The position numbers and the translations under genes were made by a program. Positions 36,977-46,076 of a stretch of 64,000 bases of DNA are shown piece by piece. The DNA lies in contig NZ_FQVL01000008.1 in NCBI RefSeq assembly GCF_900129355.1, positions 1 through 64,000 of the forward strand, read 5' to 3'. Below the pieces are notes generated by a model. That model did no database searches and was not told where the DNA came from. It saw nothing but the letters and a program-made list of their open reading frames with translations. Origin of the DNA: Seinonella peptonophila (GTDB lineage Bacteria > Bacillota > Bacilli > Thermoactinomycetales > Thermoactinomycetaceae). Every line of letters starts with the position of its first letter. The first letter of the stretch is position 1.

Positions 36977-37372
36977 TTATACAAGTAATCCTTTTTCTTC
37001 CGTTTTCATCAATTTAATTGACCCTGTTCCGCGTTGCAATGCCTTTACCTGGGTTTGTGTCGGTTGTAATTGCTCCAGCATATACTGGATAGCAGCACTT
37101 GGGTCAACAGTATGCCCACAGGTATAACAATCAAGAGCCGCAAAGCCTTTCTCAGGATAGGTATGAATCGAGATATGGCTCTCAGAGAGCATCACAAGAA
37201 CGGAGACCCCCTGTGGTTCAAAGTCTTTTGATTGCGAAGAAATAATCGTTGCTCCACTTTCCTGTGCAGCTTTTAGTAAAAGTTTTTCTAACTCTTCGCG
37301 ATTATTAAGCAATTGATAGGGTATCCCCCAGGCATCGACGACTACATGTCTACCGAAAGTAGAATATTCCAC
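36977..37372 (-). CDS. speH: S-adenosylmethionine decarboxylase proenzyme
   Basis: A 131-residue SpeH-type enzyme, which makes decarboxylated SAM for spermidine synthesis. It self-cleaves at the serine in LSESHISIHTYPE to form the pyruvoyl group; FAALDCYTCG follows. The open frame runs 54 codons farther upstream, but the family begins with EYSTFGRHV, and GGAAGGGGGG lies 7 nt before the GTG at 37372, so I start there. This gives the usual length. No speE is adjacent. Confidence 0.95.
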   Translation of the reverse strand: MEYSTFGRHVVVDAWGIPYQLLNNREELEKLLLKAAQESGATIISSQSKDFEPQGVSVLVMLSESHISIHTYPEKGFAALDCYTCGHTVDPSAAIQYMLEQLQPTQTQVKALQRGTGSIKLMKTEEKGLLV

Positions 37373-37685
37373 TTTTCGGCCCCCCTTCCTAGCAAAAAAA
37401 TGGTGTGAGCCACTTCCGCTAAGATCTACTTCCACTTTGGGGGAGGTTTCATCGAACTCAATCCAACCCTTTGAGTGAATCTGAGATCCTACTAGCTCAT
37501 GAACATCTTCAAAATAACATATAAAAACTATCATGTTCTAAAAGAAATTTCAATCATCCGTTAAAATCTTTTCTTATTAAATTAACCAAAAGCAATCAAC
37601 TTCATGATGATTAATCCCAATTACAATGGGTAAAGATAGCAATGACACGATTCTCGTCTACTAACTAGAGGTAGGAGGATGCATG

Positions 37686-37871
37686 ATGTTCTTATCATCA
37701 AGTGAACGTGGTTTGGTTATTCGTGCATTGACAAAAATCCTTGAGACTGAACCGGTCTATGCACGTGCTGATGAATATCGGAAATTACTAGCTCGGCTAA
37801 AAAACGAACAGCAAACATATGAAGACTCCATCTACATTCAAACACACATTGTTGATATAGATGAGGCCTGA
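37686..37871 (+). CDS. Small protein of unknown function
   Basis: A 61-residue soluble, helical, acidic protein (SSSERGLVIRALTKILET ... DEYRKLLARLKNEQQTYED). AGGAGG lies seven nt before the ATG at 37686 and four before an adjacent one at 37683; the former fits better. Host-like codon use and a strong ribosome site make it a likely gene. Family unknown. Confidence 0.6.
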   Translation: MFLSSSERGLVIRALTKILETEPVYARADEYRKLLARLKNEQQTYEDSIYIQTHIVDIDEA

Positions 37872-37901
37872 TTTTCTTTGATCCTCAATGCAAGGCTTCA
37901 T

Positions 37902-37943
37902 AAAAAAAGTCGGACTGATCAGAGGCGCTCCTCCTTGTCCGAC
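37902..37943 (-). terminator. Terminator of the SPFH/NAD-kinase-like operon
   Basis: GTCGGAC/GTCCGAC stem (arms 37937-37943 and 37909-37915) followed on the minus strand by seven T. Confidence 0.8.
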
Positions 37944-37989
37944 AATTGCTTTTCTATACAGGTGGATATCTTAAGTTTTCCAACGCCTC

Positions 37990-38922
37990 TTATCCGATTA
38001 CGAGGCGTGTATGTTGCTCAGAGAGGGTGATGGTAGCAATCGATCCTGCGGCAAAAGAAAGAAAATCAGTTTCAATGCCATCACTAAAAATGACACCTGC
38101 ATCATCCATTTGTGATTCAATTTGCAACGGTTGACTAGCTGTAATATAACCACTTACTAATGAAGCTGAAGTCATCTTGCTAACAAAAGGCTCTCGAACT
38201 ACAAACAGGAGGCGTTCATCTTCCCACGATAGCTTAGGATAAGGCAATGGCGGCGATTGTGACTGAAACTGACTTACCCATCCATTTACCATATTGACAA
38301 CGCTGCTCATCCATCCTGTAGAGCCTATCCCTGTCGAGATAATGATTCCGCTTGATGAATGATTCTCTTGATGATTTTGCCAAGAAATACGATAGCGTGC
38401 AGAAATATGTGAACGCGTTCCAATAAATAGGTCATTGAAAGCTAACAAATGTTGACCATTATTTAAGATTGCTTTTGCCATGGTAACTTGTCGATACTTT
38501 TCTTTTCCAGATAAAACGCGATCAACTGCCTGAGATGTAGTCATTGTTGTAAATGGTAATAGTGTTCCATCAATTCGCTCAGGATCTGGATTAACAGCGA
38601 TTAAAGGTTGACCAGACAGGTATTTAGCCGTATTTACGACGAGTCCATCAATCCCAATCGTGATGATAATATCTTTATCTGTAAAAAGAAAATTTGGTAA
38701 AAAACTCCGATCAATCACTTGCACTTTTAAACGCCGACTCAGTTCTTTCCTGATCTGCTCTACTGCATATTGATAAGTATCATGCTCTCCAGAAAACTGC
38801 TTAAAATCAACACCTGCACGTTTCAAGTAGAAGCTAGCTTGTTGGCGTGTCTGATATTGTGATAATAGCCCTTGTAATCGAGTGGGACGTGTAACAATAA
38901 CAGCCTTCTCAAAGCGATCCAT
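37990..38922 (-). CDS. NAD-kinase-like protein with altered catalytic motif
   Basis: A 310-residue protein with the NAD kinase/diacylglycerol-kinase fold. The family's GGDGT is changed to GIDGL (residues 90-94), but the nearby NPDPERIDGTLLPF and the STGIGSTGW stretch (matching STPTGSTAY in NadK) are kept. Aspartate 92 is retained. It may be a kinase with another substrate or a nucleotide-binding regulator. Its ATG shares one base with the stop of the upstream SPFH gene (TAATG), so the two are translationally coupled. Both genes end in the same terminator. Confidence 0.75.
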   Translation of the reverse strand: MDRFEKAVIVTRPTRLQGLLSQYQTRQQASFYLKRAGVDFKQFSGEHDTYQYAVEQIRKELSRRLKVQVIDRSFLPNFLFTDKDIIITIGIDGLVVNTAKYLSGQPLIAVNPDPERIDGTLLPFTTMTTSQAVDRVLSGKEKYRQVTMAKAILNNGQHLLAFNDLFIGTRSHISARYRISWQNHQENHSSSGIIISTGIGSTGWMSSVVNMVNGWVSQFQSQSPPLPYPKLSWEDERLLFVVREPFVSKMTSASLVSGYITASQPLQIESQMDDAGVIFSDGIETDFLSFAAGSIATITLSEQHTRLVIG

Positions 38923-39944
38923 TATTTCCTCTTGGTCTCCTCAAGAAGTGACTCAAGTAAGTGAGGTGATATATTGAGCTGCCCGATTTTACCGGCATTT
39001 TGCGCCAACTCTTTCATTGCCATGCTAACCATTAACTTTGGCTCACCCGATTGTATGGCAAGTGCCTGAATCAATGCAGGATCGAGCTCTGTTAACGGAC
39101 GCAATGAAGCTTCTATGGCATATGCTTGAGCATCTGCCTCAACACGCGCATTTTTAGCTCGTGCCTTCACTAATTTTTCTCGCTCTTCCTCTAAACGAAT
39201 GTTCCCCTGTAAATTCGTTTCACGAAGCTGCTGCTCTTTGCCTTCAACTGCTAGATTTGCATCAGCTTTTGCTTCTCGAATCTGCCGTTTCTTCTCCTCA
39301 ACTTTAATCTCAGTTTCTAGCTCATTTTCTTTAATCATCCGTTCTTGTTCAACAGCAGCATTTCTACGTTCATAAATTGATTCATCAGCAAGTAGATATA
39401 GCTTTTCACGTGCTTCAGCTTCTAAAGCTCGTCCCATCTCTGGAGTTGGCCTGATTGCAGAAATATTTAACGAGAGTAATTCTATGCCTAAGGATTCTAA
39501 CACTTTATTCTTTTGAAGGCTTGCTAACACATTTTGGCTGATTTGATCAGAGATTTTGATCGCTGTTCTAATTTCGTGTTGTTGAATCTCTGATCGGGTA
39601 TGTACTTGGACGAGATTAACCAGCCGTTCTCCAAGTTTCTCTGGGTCCTCAGAAGCATACTGATCAGGATGATCACGAATTGTATAATCCAAGGATGACG
39701 CCACCAGTTCGGGATCAGAGACTCGATAAACCAACTGACCTTGAACGGTTACCTCTTGGAAGTCTGCTGCGATTTCCTTAAATATAAAAGGCGTATCCTG
39801 ACTACCAATCGGAACAACTGAAATAGAGGAAGAACGCTTTAGGTAATAGAACGATAAACCCTTGCCACTTCGTTTTAGTCGCCCATTTTTGTAATGCAGG
39901 ACATATTGCGTAGGACCTGTTTTTAAATATCGAATTCCAAACAA
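38922..39944 (-). CDS. SPFH/band 7 domain protein
   Basis: A 340-residue protein. The SPFH domain (residues about 15-180) reads SISVVPIGSQDTPFIFKEIAADFQEV and later LESLGIELLSLNISAIRPTPEM; a long charged coiled coil follows (about 180-290, EQERMIKENELETEIKVEEKKRQ, abbreviated). Unlike flotillins it has no clear N-terminal membrane anchor, so it may attach to membranes through the SPFH domain or bind a partner. It is the first gene of a two-gene unit with the NAD-kinase-like protein. Function unknown; scaffold is the family theme. Confidence 0.85.
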   Translation of the reverse strand: MFGIRYLKTGPTQYVLHYKNGRLKRSGKGLSFYYLKRSSSISVVPIGSQDTPFIFKEIAADFQEVTVQGQLVYRVSDPELVASSLDYTIRDHPDQYASEDPEKLGERLVNLVQVHTRSEIQQHEIRTAIKISDQISQNVLASLQKNKVLESLGIELLSLNISAIRPTPEMGRALEAEAREKLYLLADESIYERRNAAVEQERMIKENELETEIKVEEKKRQIREAKADANLAVEGKEQQLRETNLQGNIRLEEEREKLVKARAKNARVEADAQAYAIEASLRPLTELDPALIQALAIQSGEPKLMVSMAMKELAQNAGKIGQLNISPHLLESLLEETKRK

Positions 39945-40101
39945 AATATGTGTACCGCCTTTCTGCCGAAATTGTATGAAATCCTATCTATTTTATTGTA
40001 ACGGATGAGTATTTTTTTACAAGAAGTAGACTATGGACAGTCGCCTTTTCTCAGACTCCTGTCTCTTCAACTAGAAGAGGACAAAAAAATGACCCCTCCA
40101 T

Positions 40102-40491
40102 TTACCACCCAGCCTTTGGATGCCTCCGTAAATGTAATTCTTTAAAGTAAAGACATGGTGTCTCTTCATCAGCATCTTCTAAACCTTCATGCGTAATTAA
40201 AATAGAAAATTCCCCTTCCGCTCGTTCATCTTTCAAGAGTACACCTGCATGATCTTTCGCAAAAGCGATGGCTCTCTCCACTTGCTCATTTAATTTAAAA
40301 CAGAATATATATGCATCTTCGATCCGATCATACATCCAAACCGACTGATACTCTTCCGTTGATTGATTCATGATTGACTCCCACTCTGGAATGGATAAAA
40401 CCAAGACGGGCTCATCCATGATCTCAGCCCAGCCTCCATTTTCTGGAATAGCAGCTTCATTGATCTTAGGTATGTACCGATTCTTCATCAT
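40102..40491 (-). CDS. Hypothetical cytoplasmic protein
   Basis: A 129-residue acidic protein without membrane segments; it reads like a small single-domain protein (PVLVLSIPEWESIMNQ, YIFCFKLNEQVERAIAFAKD, LYFKELHLRRHPKAGW). I start at the first of two ATG codons after AAGGGA; the frame extends 19 codons upstream into sequence matching the end of the repeat element family. Host-like codon use. No family recognised. Confidence 0.65.
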   Translation of the reverse strand: MMKNRYIPKINEAAIPENGGWAEIMDEPVLVLSIPEWESIMNQSTEEYQSVWMYDRIEDAYIFCFKLNEQVERAIAFAKDHAGVLLKDERAEGEFSILITHEGLEDADEETPCLYFKELHLRRHPKAGW

Positions 40492-40523
40492 GTCATTTCG
40501 TTCCCTTCTATTCAAATTGCTTG

Positions 40524-40553
40524 GAGACTCCCTCATTAGGTTTTTCATCAGTC
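40524..40553. repeat. Isolated end of the intergenic element family (copy D)
   Basis: ATTAGGTTTTTCATCAGTCT matches the end shared by copies A-C, nearly identical to copy C. The matching TTGTAGACAAA end is not found next to it. It lies upstream of the hypothetical gene at 40102-40491, so that gene or its leader may have replaced the rest of the element. Confidence 0.4.
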
Positions 40554-40793
40554 TAAGAGTGAGAGTCGTTTAAAAACAATTTTCTTTTGATTATATACTT
40601 TTTACCAATGAAAACCCTATGTTGTTCTTAAACAAAAAGGATAGAATTCCCTTTGTTTTAATGATCTGCTATAATACAGATAGCAATAGAGGAAATATTT
40701 CGAGAAGCAGACCCTTTTATATTTCCATCATCCATCTAGGCAATCTATCACTTGAACTTTATTGGCTGGTCCAATAGGAGGGATACATCAAGA

Positions 40794-42008
40794 ATGAACA
40801 TCAACATGGGACAGCTTCTTACATATCGGGCAACACTTTATCCTGAACACGAACTGATTGTCGACGGTTTAGGGCGCTATTTACAAAAAGATATCAATCG
40901 ATTTGTTAACCAATTGGCAAACTGGTTACAAAAGCAGAATATAGAGCCAGGAGATCGTATTGCTGTTTTAGCCCGAAACTCGGCATCCGTATTTCTCATT
41001 TACCTTTCCTTAGCTAAAATAGGCTCCATTATTGTTCCATTGTCTCCTCAACTTCCTCCAAGGGAGTTACATGATATTTTCTTAAATTCTAAAGCTAAGA
41101 TCTTATTTTACGAGAATATTTTCTCTGAAATAGCTAGAGATTTAATTGATAAACAAGAATCCCTAAAGAAAATCATACCTATTTCAAATAAAAACAATCA
41201 AGTTACGGACTTTATAACATTAATTTCACAGGAATCATCAGAAGAGCCTGAAATTTTAACCGGCGGAAACGAGCCTCTATTTCTATTTTATCGTCAAAAT
41301 AAAGGAGTCATTATCACACACCGTCATTTATGGCAAGCGATTCAATCACAAGGACATCATCTTGATTGGCGATCTGGTGATCGAACACTTGTGATTATGC
41401 CTTTATACCATATTAGCGGGGTCTGGATGAGCTTCCTCAATCTACTAAAAGGAGGGACAAATGTTTATTTAACAGAGGTTCAATCAAGTTATATTTGGCA
41501 GATGATCGAGGATGAGCAAATCACCCAGTTCATGGCAGAACCTCCTATATTAAAACAAATGATCGGAACTCCCAATTGGGTAAATTACACCATTGATCAC
41601 TTGCGTTATATTATTTGTGGTGGTAAACCACTTGATTCTTCGGTTGTTGAACAATATATTTCATATGGAATCGAACTATATAAAGCCTATGAGTGTACTG
41701 AATTTGCGGGAATCGTCAGTCTATGGACATCACACATGGGCATGAGTAAATTGACTACAGTTGGGCGTCCCTTATTTCAAGTGTCATGGCAAATAGCTGA
41801 TTTAGTAACAGGCAAAAGGCTTCCTGAAGAAACGATAGGCGAAATTTTACTACAAGGTCCTCAACAGTTTTATGGGTATTGGAACCAACCGCAAGAGACT
41901 GAAAAAGCATTTTCAGGTGGCTGGTTTCACACTGGAGATATCGGCAAACTGGACCAAGATGGCTTCTTAACGATTGTGAAATCAAAGGAATCACCCCATT
42001 CTTTTTAA
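40794..42008 (+). CDS. Degenerate AMP-binding acyl-CoA synthetase-like protein
   Basis: A 404-residue protein of the adenylate-forming (ANL) superfamily, most like MenE or long-chain acyl-CoA ligases. N-terminal landmarks are kept (IAVLARNSASVFLIYLSLAK, MPLYHISGVWMSF, YECTEFAGIVSL, GWFHTGDIGKLDQDG). The P-loop TSGTTGxPKG is missing: the sequence goes from LFLFYRQ to NKGVIITHRHL at residues about 162-176. The C-terminal lid domain (about 100 residues, with the catalytic lysine) is also absent, since the frame stops shortly after DGFLTIV. It should not adenylate. It is either a pseudogene with an intact frame or a binding-only protein. AGGAGGG precedes the ATG. Confidence 0.75.
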   Translation: MNINMGQLLTYRATLYPEHELIVDGLGRYLQKDINRFVNQLANWLQKQNIEPGDRIAVLARNSASVFLIYLSLAKIGSIIVPLSPQLPPRELHDIFLNSKAKILFYENIFSEIARDLIDKQESLKKIIPISNKNNQVTDFITLISQESSEEPEILTGGNEPLFLFYRQNKGVIITHRHLWQAIQSQGHHLDWRSGDRTLVIMPLYHISGVWMSFLNLLKGGTNVYLTEVQSSYIWQMIEDEQITQFMAEPPILKQMIGTPNWVNYTIDHLRYIICGGKPLDSSVVEQYISYGIELYKAYECTEFAGIVSLWTSHMGMSKLTTVGRPLFQVSWQIADLVTGKRLPEETIGEILLQGPQQFYGYWNQPQETEKAFSGGWFHTGDIGKLDQDGFLTIVKSKESPHSF

Positions 42009-42193
42009 GATCATCAAATGAAAATGAGGAGCAGCCGGAAAACTCCCCCTCTTGAGAGGTTCTTCAAAACAACTATATAATGAGTTTATCAGTTCAAAAA
42101 TATACCTTAGATATATGAAAGCATATGATTTCACTAACAAGCAGTTCATACAAGTCAATTTCTAACACACTTGTTACTAGGAGTGTATCAATT

Positions 42194-42490
42194 TTGCTCT
42201 ACAGTCAAATGAACAAAAAAGAACTAGAAAATGAAGTAGAACGACTCAAAAAACAATTACAGTCCAGCCATTCACATGAACAAGAAACTCTTAAACAGCA
42301 ATATGACTTTGCCCGTTCCTATCTGATAAAACCTGAAACTATTGAACCACTCGTTTGGTATCAAGTTGAAAATGAATCTCAACAGTTTTTTGTCCAGTAT
42401 TTGAACGGTATTATGGCTTGGGGAAATTGGATGGGAGAAACTCAGCTAATCGCGCTTCCCATTGCAAAACTTGAGCGAAACAACGAATAA
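42194..42490 (+). CDS. yfhH: YfhH-family protein (DUF1811)
   Basis: A 98-residue protein. The N terminus (LYSQMNKKELENEVERLKK) and the second half (ARSYLIKPE, FVQYLNGIMAWGNW, ALPIAKLE) match the YfhH/DUF1811 pattern. The start is TTG at 42194: TAGGAG lies about ten nt before it and the family begins with a residue just before YSQM, while the ATG five codons later lacks a ribosome site. Function unknown. Confidence 0.8.
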   Translation: MLYSQMNKKELENEVERLKKQLQSSHSHEQETLKQQYDFARSYLIKPETIEPLVWYQVENESQQFFVQYLNGIMAWGNWMGETQLIALPIAKLERNNE

Positions 42491-42494
42491 GCAC

Positions 42495-42519
42495 ACCCCT
42501 CTTTTTTGAGGGGTTTTTT
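42495..42519 (+). terminator. Terminator of yfhH
   Basis: ACCCCTC/GAGGGGT stem with a six-T loop and a six-T tail. Confidence 0.88.
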
Positions 42520-42578
42520 ATAACAAATGAATGATTCGTACTATTTTTGCTCATAATACAAATAGGAGGTGTTCCCAT

Positions 42579-42755
42579 TTGTATTATGTGGTTCGCGATT
42601 CAGAAAAGTCGCCACCCTCAATTGTAAGTGAGGATAATTATTATTCATGGTACAATCCCATGAAAAAAGATCACCAGATTGAATTTAAAGGTTCAATAAA
42701 CGAATGCTATGATTATTTACAGGAACATTATCCAAAAAGGCAGAACCGAAAGTAA
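42579..42755 (+). CDS. Small hypothetical protein
   Basis: A 58-residue soluble protein (LYYVVRDSEKSPPSIV ... INECYDYLQEHYPKRQ). TTG start eight nt after AGGAGG; longer upstream readings lack a site. It has its own strong terminator. No family recognised. Confidence 0.6.
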   Translation: MYYVVRDSEKSPPSIVSEDNYYSWYNPMKKDHQIEFKGSINECYDYLQEHYPKRQNRK

Positions 42756-42759
42756 AAGA

Positions 42760-42798
42760 ACGCGTTCAAGAGAATTACACTCTTGAACGCGTCTTTTT
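42760..42798 (+). terminator. Terminator of the 58-residue protein gene
   Basis: A perfect 13-bp stem (42760-42772 with 42780-42792) followed by CTTTTT. Confidence 0.9.
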
Positions 42799-42915
42799 GA
42801 AAAAGCATGAGGAGTACAGCACAGCTTCGTAAAAACTTGGAAACTGATTGTGCAAATAGTACTCCCATTGATCTTTGCTACAGTTATGCTTTAGTACCTA
42901 GATGCACCTGATTGC

Positions 42916-43863
42916 TTACGCTCTTTTTTTACGTACAGGTGGTAAGATTTTCTTCGGATTAACAGTGCGTTTTATTTCCCAAGTCGCTGGATCATTGTCA
43001 TCAAATTGCTCCAGAAACTGAATCACTTCACGTGTAATTGGTGTTGGTGTGGAAGCACCTGCCGTAACGCCCACTTTACTAATCCCTTTTAACCACTCAA
43101 CATCAATCTCCGTTACATCTGCAATTCGATAAGAGTCTACCCCAGCAATCTCTTTTGCCACTTGCGCTAGACGGTTTGAATTATTACTGCGAGGATCACC
43201 AACCACAATCAGGAGGTCTGTTCCTTTTGCCTGTTCTGCAACAGCTTCCTGCCTTTCTTGCGTTGCAAGGCATATTTCATTATGAATCTCTACACTTGGA
43301 AAACGTTCTCTCACTTTATTCATCATGTGTGAAGTATCCCACTGACTCATCGTTGTTTGATTGGTTACTAATAAACGATCCGTTGTAAAGGACAGATTTT
43401 TAATGTCCTCTTCATTTTCAACAAGATGCACATGATCTGGTGCGACGCCCAGCGCGCCTTCTGGTTCTGGATGACCACTCTTACCTACATAAATGATTTC
43501 ATAACCCTCGGCTATTTTTTCTCGAATCAGGTCATGGGTACGAGTTACATCAGGACAAGTGGCATCAACAATGGTGAGTCCTTTTTCTCGCGCTCTTTTT
43601 CTCACTTCTGGCGAAACACCATGCGCTGTGAAAATGACGGTACCCTTCTCCACTTTCTCCAATAATTCCAATCGATTTTCCCCATCTAACGTAATAATCT
43701 CCTCATCAGTAAAGGCATCAACTACGTGTTTATTATGAACAATCATCCCCAATATATAAATCGGTCGTGGTAGATCGAGATTAGCTGCAGCAGTTCTTGC
43801 CAACACCATCGCGTCAACTACACCATAACAATAGCCACGAGGTGTTATTTTGAGTACTTCCAT
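42916..43863 (-). CDS. ispH: 4-hydroxy-3-methylbut-2-enyl diphosphate reductase
   Basis: A 315-residue IspH, the last enzyme of the MEP isoprenoid pathway, making IPP and DMAPP. The three cluster-binding cysteines are in [16 protein letters not shown] and HNEICLATQ; the active-site pattern includes TAHGVSPEV. The start is ATG 43863 ([10 protein letters not shown]), with GGAGG eight nt before it; the upstream extension is unsupported. The C terminus has a short basic extension. Single gene. Confidence 0.96.
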   Translation of the reverse strand: MEVLKITPRGYCYGVVDAMVLARTAAANLDLPRPIYILGMIVHNKHVVDAFTDEEIITLDGENRLELLEKVEKGTVIFTAHGVSPEVRKRAREKGLTIVDATCPDVTRTHDLIREKIAEGYEIIYVGKSGHPEPEGALGVAPDHVHLVENEEDIKNLSFTTDRLLVTNQTTMSQWDTSHMMNKVRERFPSVEIHNEICLATQERQEAVAEQAKGTDLLIVVGDPRSNNSNRLAQVAKEIAGVDSYRIADVTEIDVEWLKGISKVGVTAGASTPTPITREVIQFLEQFDDNDPATWEIKRTVNPKKILPPVRKKRA

Positions 43864-44017
43864 CGAAATTCCTCCAATGTCATTTCTCTCTGTCCCATTA
43901 TAACGTAAGGAAGGGTTCTCACCAAGGAAAAGAATTGGGTGAGTCATTCAGGTACAAACAAATACATCATGACATAGGATAGGGTGTAAAAGTTAAATAG
44001 GAAGGAAGTGACATCAC

Positions 44018-44335
44018 ATGGAAGAAAAACCATATAAACCAATGCCATATCCGAAAAAGACCTATCAACGTCCCTATAAACCCCACTATCCACATCATCA
44101 TTACCCACATCACCCACATATGGACTATTGTAGTATGATGTTTAGACAAATGTACGAACAACTCAAAATGTGCCAACGGTATGAGAGAAAAATGTTCAAG
44201 AAATGCTTTAAGCATTGTATGGGTCATGACCATCGTCACTATGATGATTGTGACTACTCATCCTCTTCATCTTCCTCATGCCACTATGGTGATGCACCAA
44301 GACATTGGGCAGTCGAAGAAAGCACACAATCCTAA
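44018..44335 (+). CDS. His/Tyr/Pro-rich probable spore coat protein
   Basis: A 105-residue protein. The first third is made of Tyr-Lys-Pro and His-rich stretches (YKPHYPHHHYPHHPHMDY); the middle has Met- and Cys-rich helical segments (MMFRQMYEQLKMCQRYERKMF); the end has an HDHRHYDDCDY patch and a run of seven Ser. This composition is common in Bacillales spore coat or metal-binding proteins. GGAAGGAAG precedes the ATG. No known coat family is matched with certainty. Confidence 0.65.
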   Translation: MEEKPYKPMPYPKKTYQRPYKPHYPHHHYPHHPHMDYCSMMFRQMYEQLKMCQRYERKMFKKCFKHCMGHDHRHYDDCDYSSSSSSSCHYGDAPRHWAVEESTQS

Positions 44336-44341
44336 GTATAA

Positions 44342-44373
44342 AACCCCATCTTATATTGGAGATGGGGTTATTT
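44342..44373 (+). terminator. Terminator of the coat-like gene
   Basis: A 10-bp stem (44342-44351 with 44360-44369) followed by ATTTCT. Confidence 0.8.
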
Positions 44374-44470
44374 CTATTTTGCATTTTATATAGTAAAATC
44401 CTATTATTTCCGATATATTAATAAATTAAATTGTGCTATCATTAACTAAATATAGAGGAGAGGAGATTAT

Positions 44471-45892
44471 GTGTTGTTAAAAAGTATTGGGAAATTTTCA
44501 TTGATTACTACTATTTTCCTTTCAACTAGCCTTTATTCCTTACCAACACATATTTCAGCCGAATCAAATAATCAAGGACCCATTCCAATCAATAGCAAAT
44601 ATCCAGGTGAAACCGTATTTCAAGGTGAAAACCCTTCCAACGACTCTGTCAAACAACTAGAGTGGTTATTATATGAAGCTGGATACCTTAAAAAACGCGA
44701 TGGAATCTTTAAAAAAGATGAAGATGGAAAAGCAGTTGAAACATTTCAACGTTCCGAAAATATGATCGATAAAGAAGTAATTGGTGTCCCTGGGGAAGTA
44801 ACATGGAAAAAGCTCGTCTCGATTAGTAATGGGGAATATCCTACCGAAAATTCCTATGTAAAATGGCAATCCCAAATCCCCATTCGCCGGTTAGAAGCAT
44901 TATTGGTGCACACAAAGTTCTTAGACAAAGAATTTGCAGATGGCCGAATAAGTAAAGAGGATATCGAAGCTTGTAAAAAATTCCAAATCCAAAGCGGTAA
45001 ATGGAATAAAAATACCGCATGGGGAGTCCCAGGGCCTGTCACTTGGAATCTTTTAATTCAAGATTATATGAAAGATCATACTTTGCCTAAATTTGAAGAA
45101 GGAAAAAAAGAACCTGCTGTAAACAATCTGAGAACCTTTTTAAAGCTAGCTGGCTATCCGACAACAAGTACAGGGGATACATTTACCCCTGAAGATCGAG
45201 AAATCGTGAAAAAGTTTCAACTTGCCCAAGGTTACTCTGAATATCAAGCAACAGGAATTCCTGATCAAACAAACTGGCAATCATTACAAATTGGCTCTCT
45301 TGGACTAGACGAAGAATTCTCTGCTGAAAAGTCGCCACAACCAAATCCATCCAACCAAGATACACCAAATGAAACGACCGCCTCTAATGATCCTTATACA
45401 GTGAAGACTGAACAGCTTAAAGTAGAACAACCCAAGCAGAAAGAGGAGAAAAAGTCAGACAAAAAATCTGACCAAGAAAAACCTAAAAAAGATCTTCCAA
45501 ACCCAAAAAAATCAGCTCAGGCGTATTGTAGCGCGAAATTTGGTGATCGGCTAGATAAAGCTTACTCCATGACCGCTTCAGCTTATGGTAAGGGAGTTGT
45601 AGAGAATGGTCCATGGGGTAATGTGGATTCATTAGGTAATCCTTTAAAGCAGGGAACAATCGCAGTAGATAAAAATCTGATCCCACTTGGAACAAAAGTA
45701 CATGTAGCTGGTTACGACAATATGGGAATCAAAGAAAAATATCTGCCCAAGAAAAATTTTGATGGCAAAGCGACTGATGTTGGGGGCGCCATTACAGGGA
45801 AACGAATCGATATCTTTGTCCCACTAAGTGCCAATGGTGTTTCACCATTTGGCATGCAAGAAAAAGTAGCTGTCTGCACGCTGAAAAAGTAG
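44471..45892 (+). CDS. Secreted protein with peptidoglycan-binding repeats and a 3D domain
   Basis: A 473-residue exported protein with a signal peptide (residues 1-30, cut after THISA). Three repeats of PG_binding_1 type follow (about 58-105, 120-190, 205-275; VKQLEWLLYEAGYL, IRRLEALLVHTKFL, VNNLRTFLKLAGYP). A Lys/Asp/Pro-rich linker comes next, then a C-terminal 3D domain (GTIAVDKNLIPLGTKVHV, ATDVGGAITGKRIDIFV) with the three aspartates, as in YocH and lytic enzymes like MltA. It should act in the cell wall. Start GTG or the next TTG, after GAGGAGAGGAG. Confidence 0.85.
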   Translation: MLLKSIGKFSLITTIFLSTSLYSLPTHISAESNNQGPIPINSKYPGETVFQGENPSNDSVKQLEWLLYEAGYLKKRDGIFKKDEDGKAVETFQRSENMIDKEVIGVPGEVTWKKLVSISNGEYPTENSYVKWQSQIPIRRLEALLVHTKFLDKEFADGRISKEDIEACKKFQIQSGKWNKNTAWGVPGPVTWNLLIQDYMKDHTLPKFEEGKKEPAVNNLRTFLKLAGYPTTSTGDTFTPEDREIVKKFQLAQGYSEYQATGIPDQTNWQSLQIGSLGLDEEFSAEKSPQPNPSNQDTPNETTASNDPYTVKTEQLKVEQPKQKEEKKSDKKSDQEKPKKDLPNPKKSAQAYCSAKFGDRLDKAYSMTASAYGKGVVENGPWGNVDSLGNPLKQGTIAVDKNLIPLGTKVHVAGYDNMGIKEKYLPKKNFDGKATDVGGAITGKRIDIFVPLSANGVSPFGMQEKVAVCTLKK

Positions 45893-45994
45893 ATGATCTC
45901 TTCTTTGATCATACTGTTGAGTCATATCCATCTACAGCGCGCTCAGCGAACATCAAAGAAGCATCTAGCTATTTGTGGCTATTGGAGAAAGTGA

Positions 45995-46029
45995 GTGAGT
46001 CGAATCAGAATATCGACTCACTTTCTTTT
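45995..46029 (+). terminator. Terminator after the 3D-domain gene
   Basis: GTGAGTCGA/TCGACTCAC stem (45995-46003 with 46013-46021) and TTTCTTTT. It sits about 100 bp past the stop codon. Confidence 0.75.
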
Positions 46030-46076
46030 GCTTATAATAGGGATGTAGAAAAATTCAATATGAAAGTGGCGAAATC

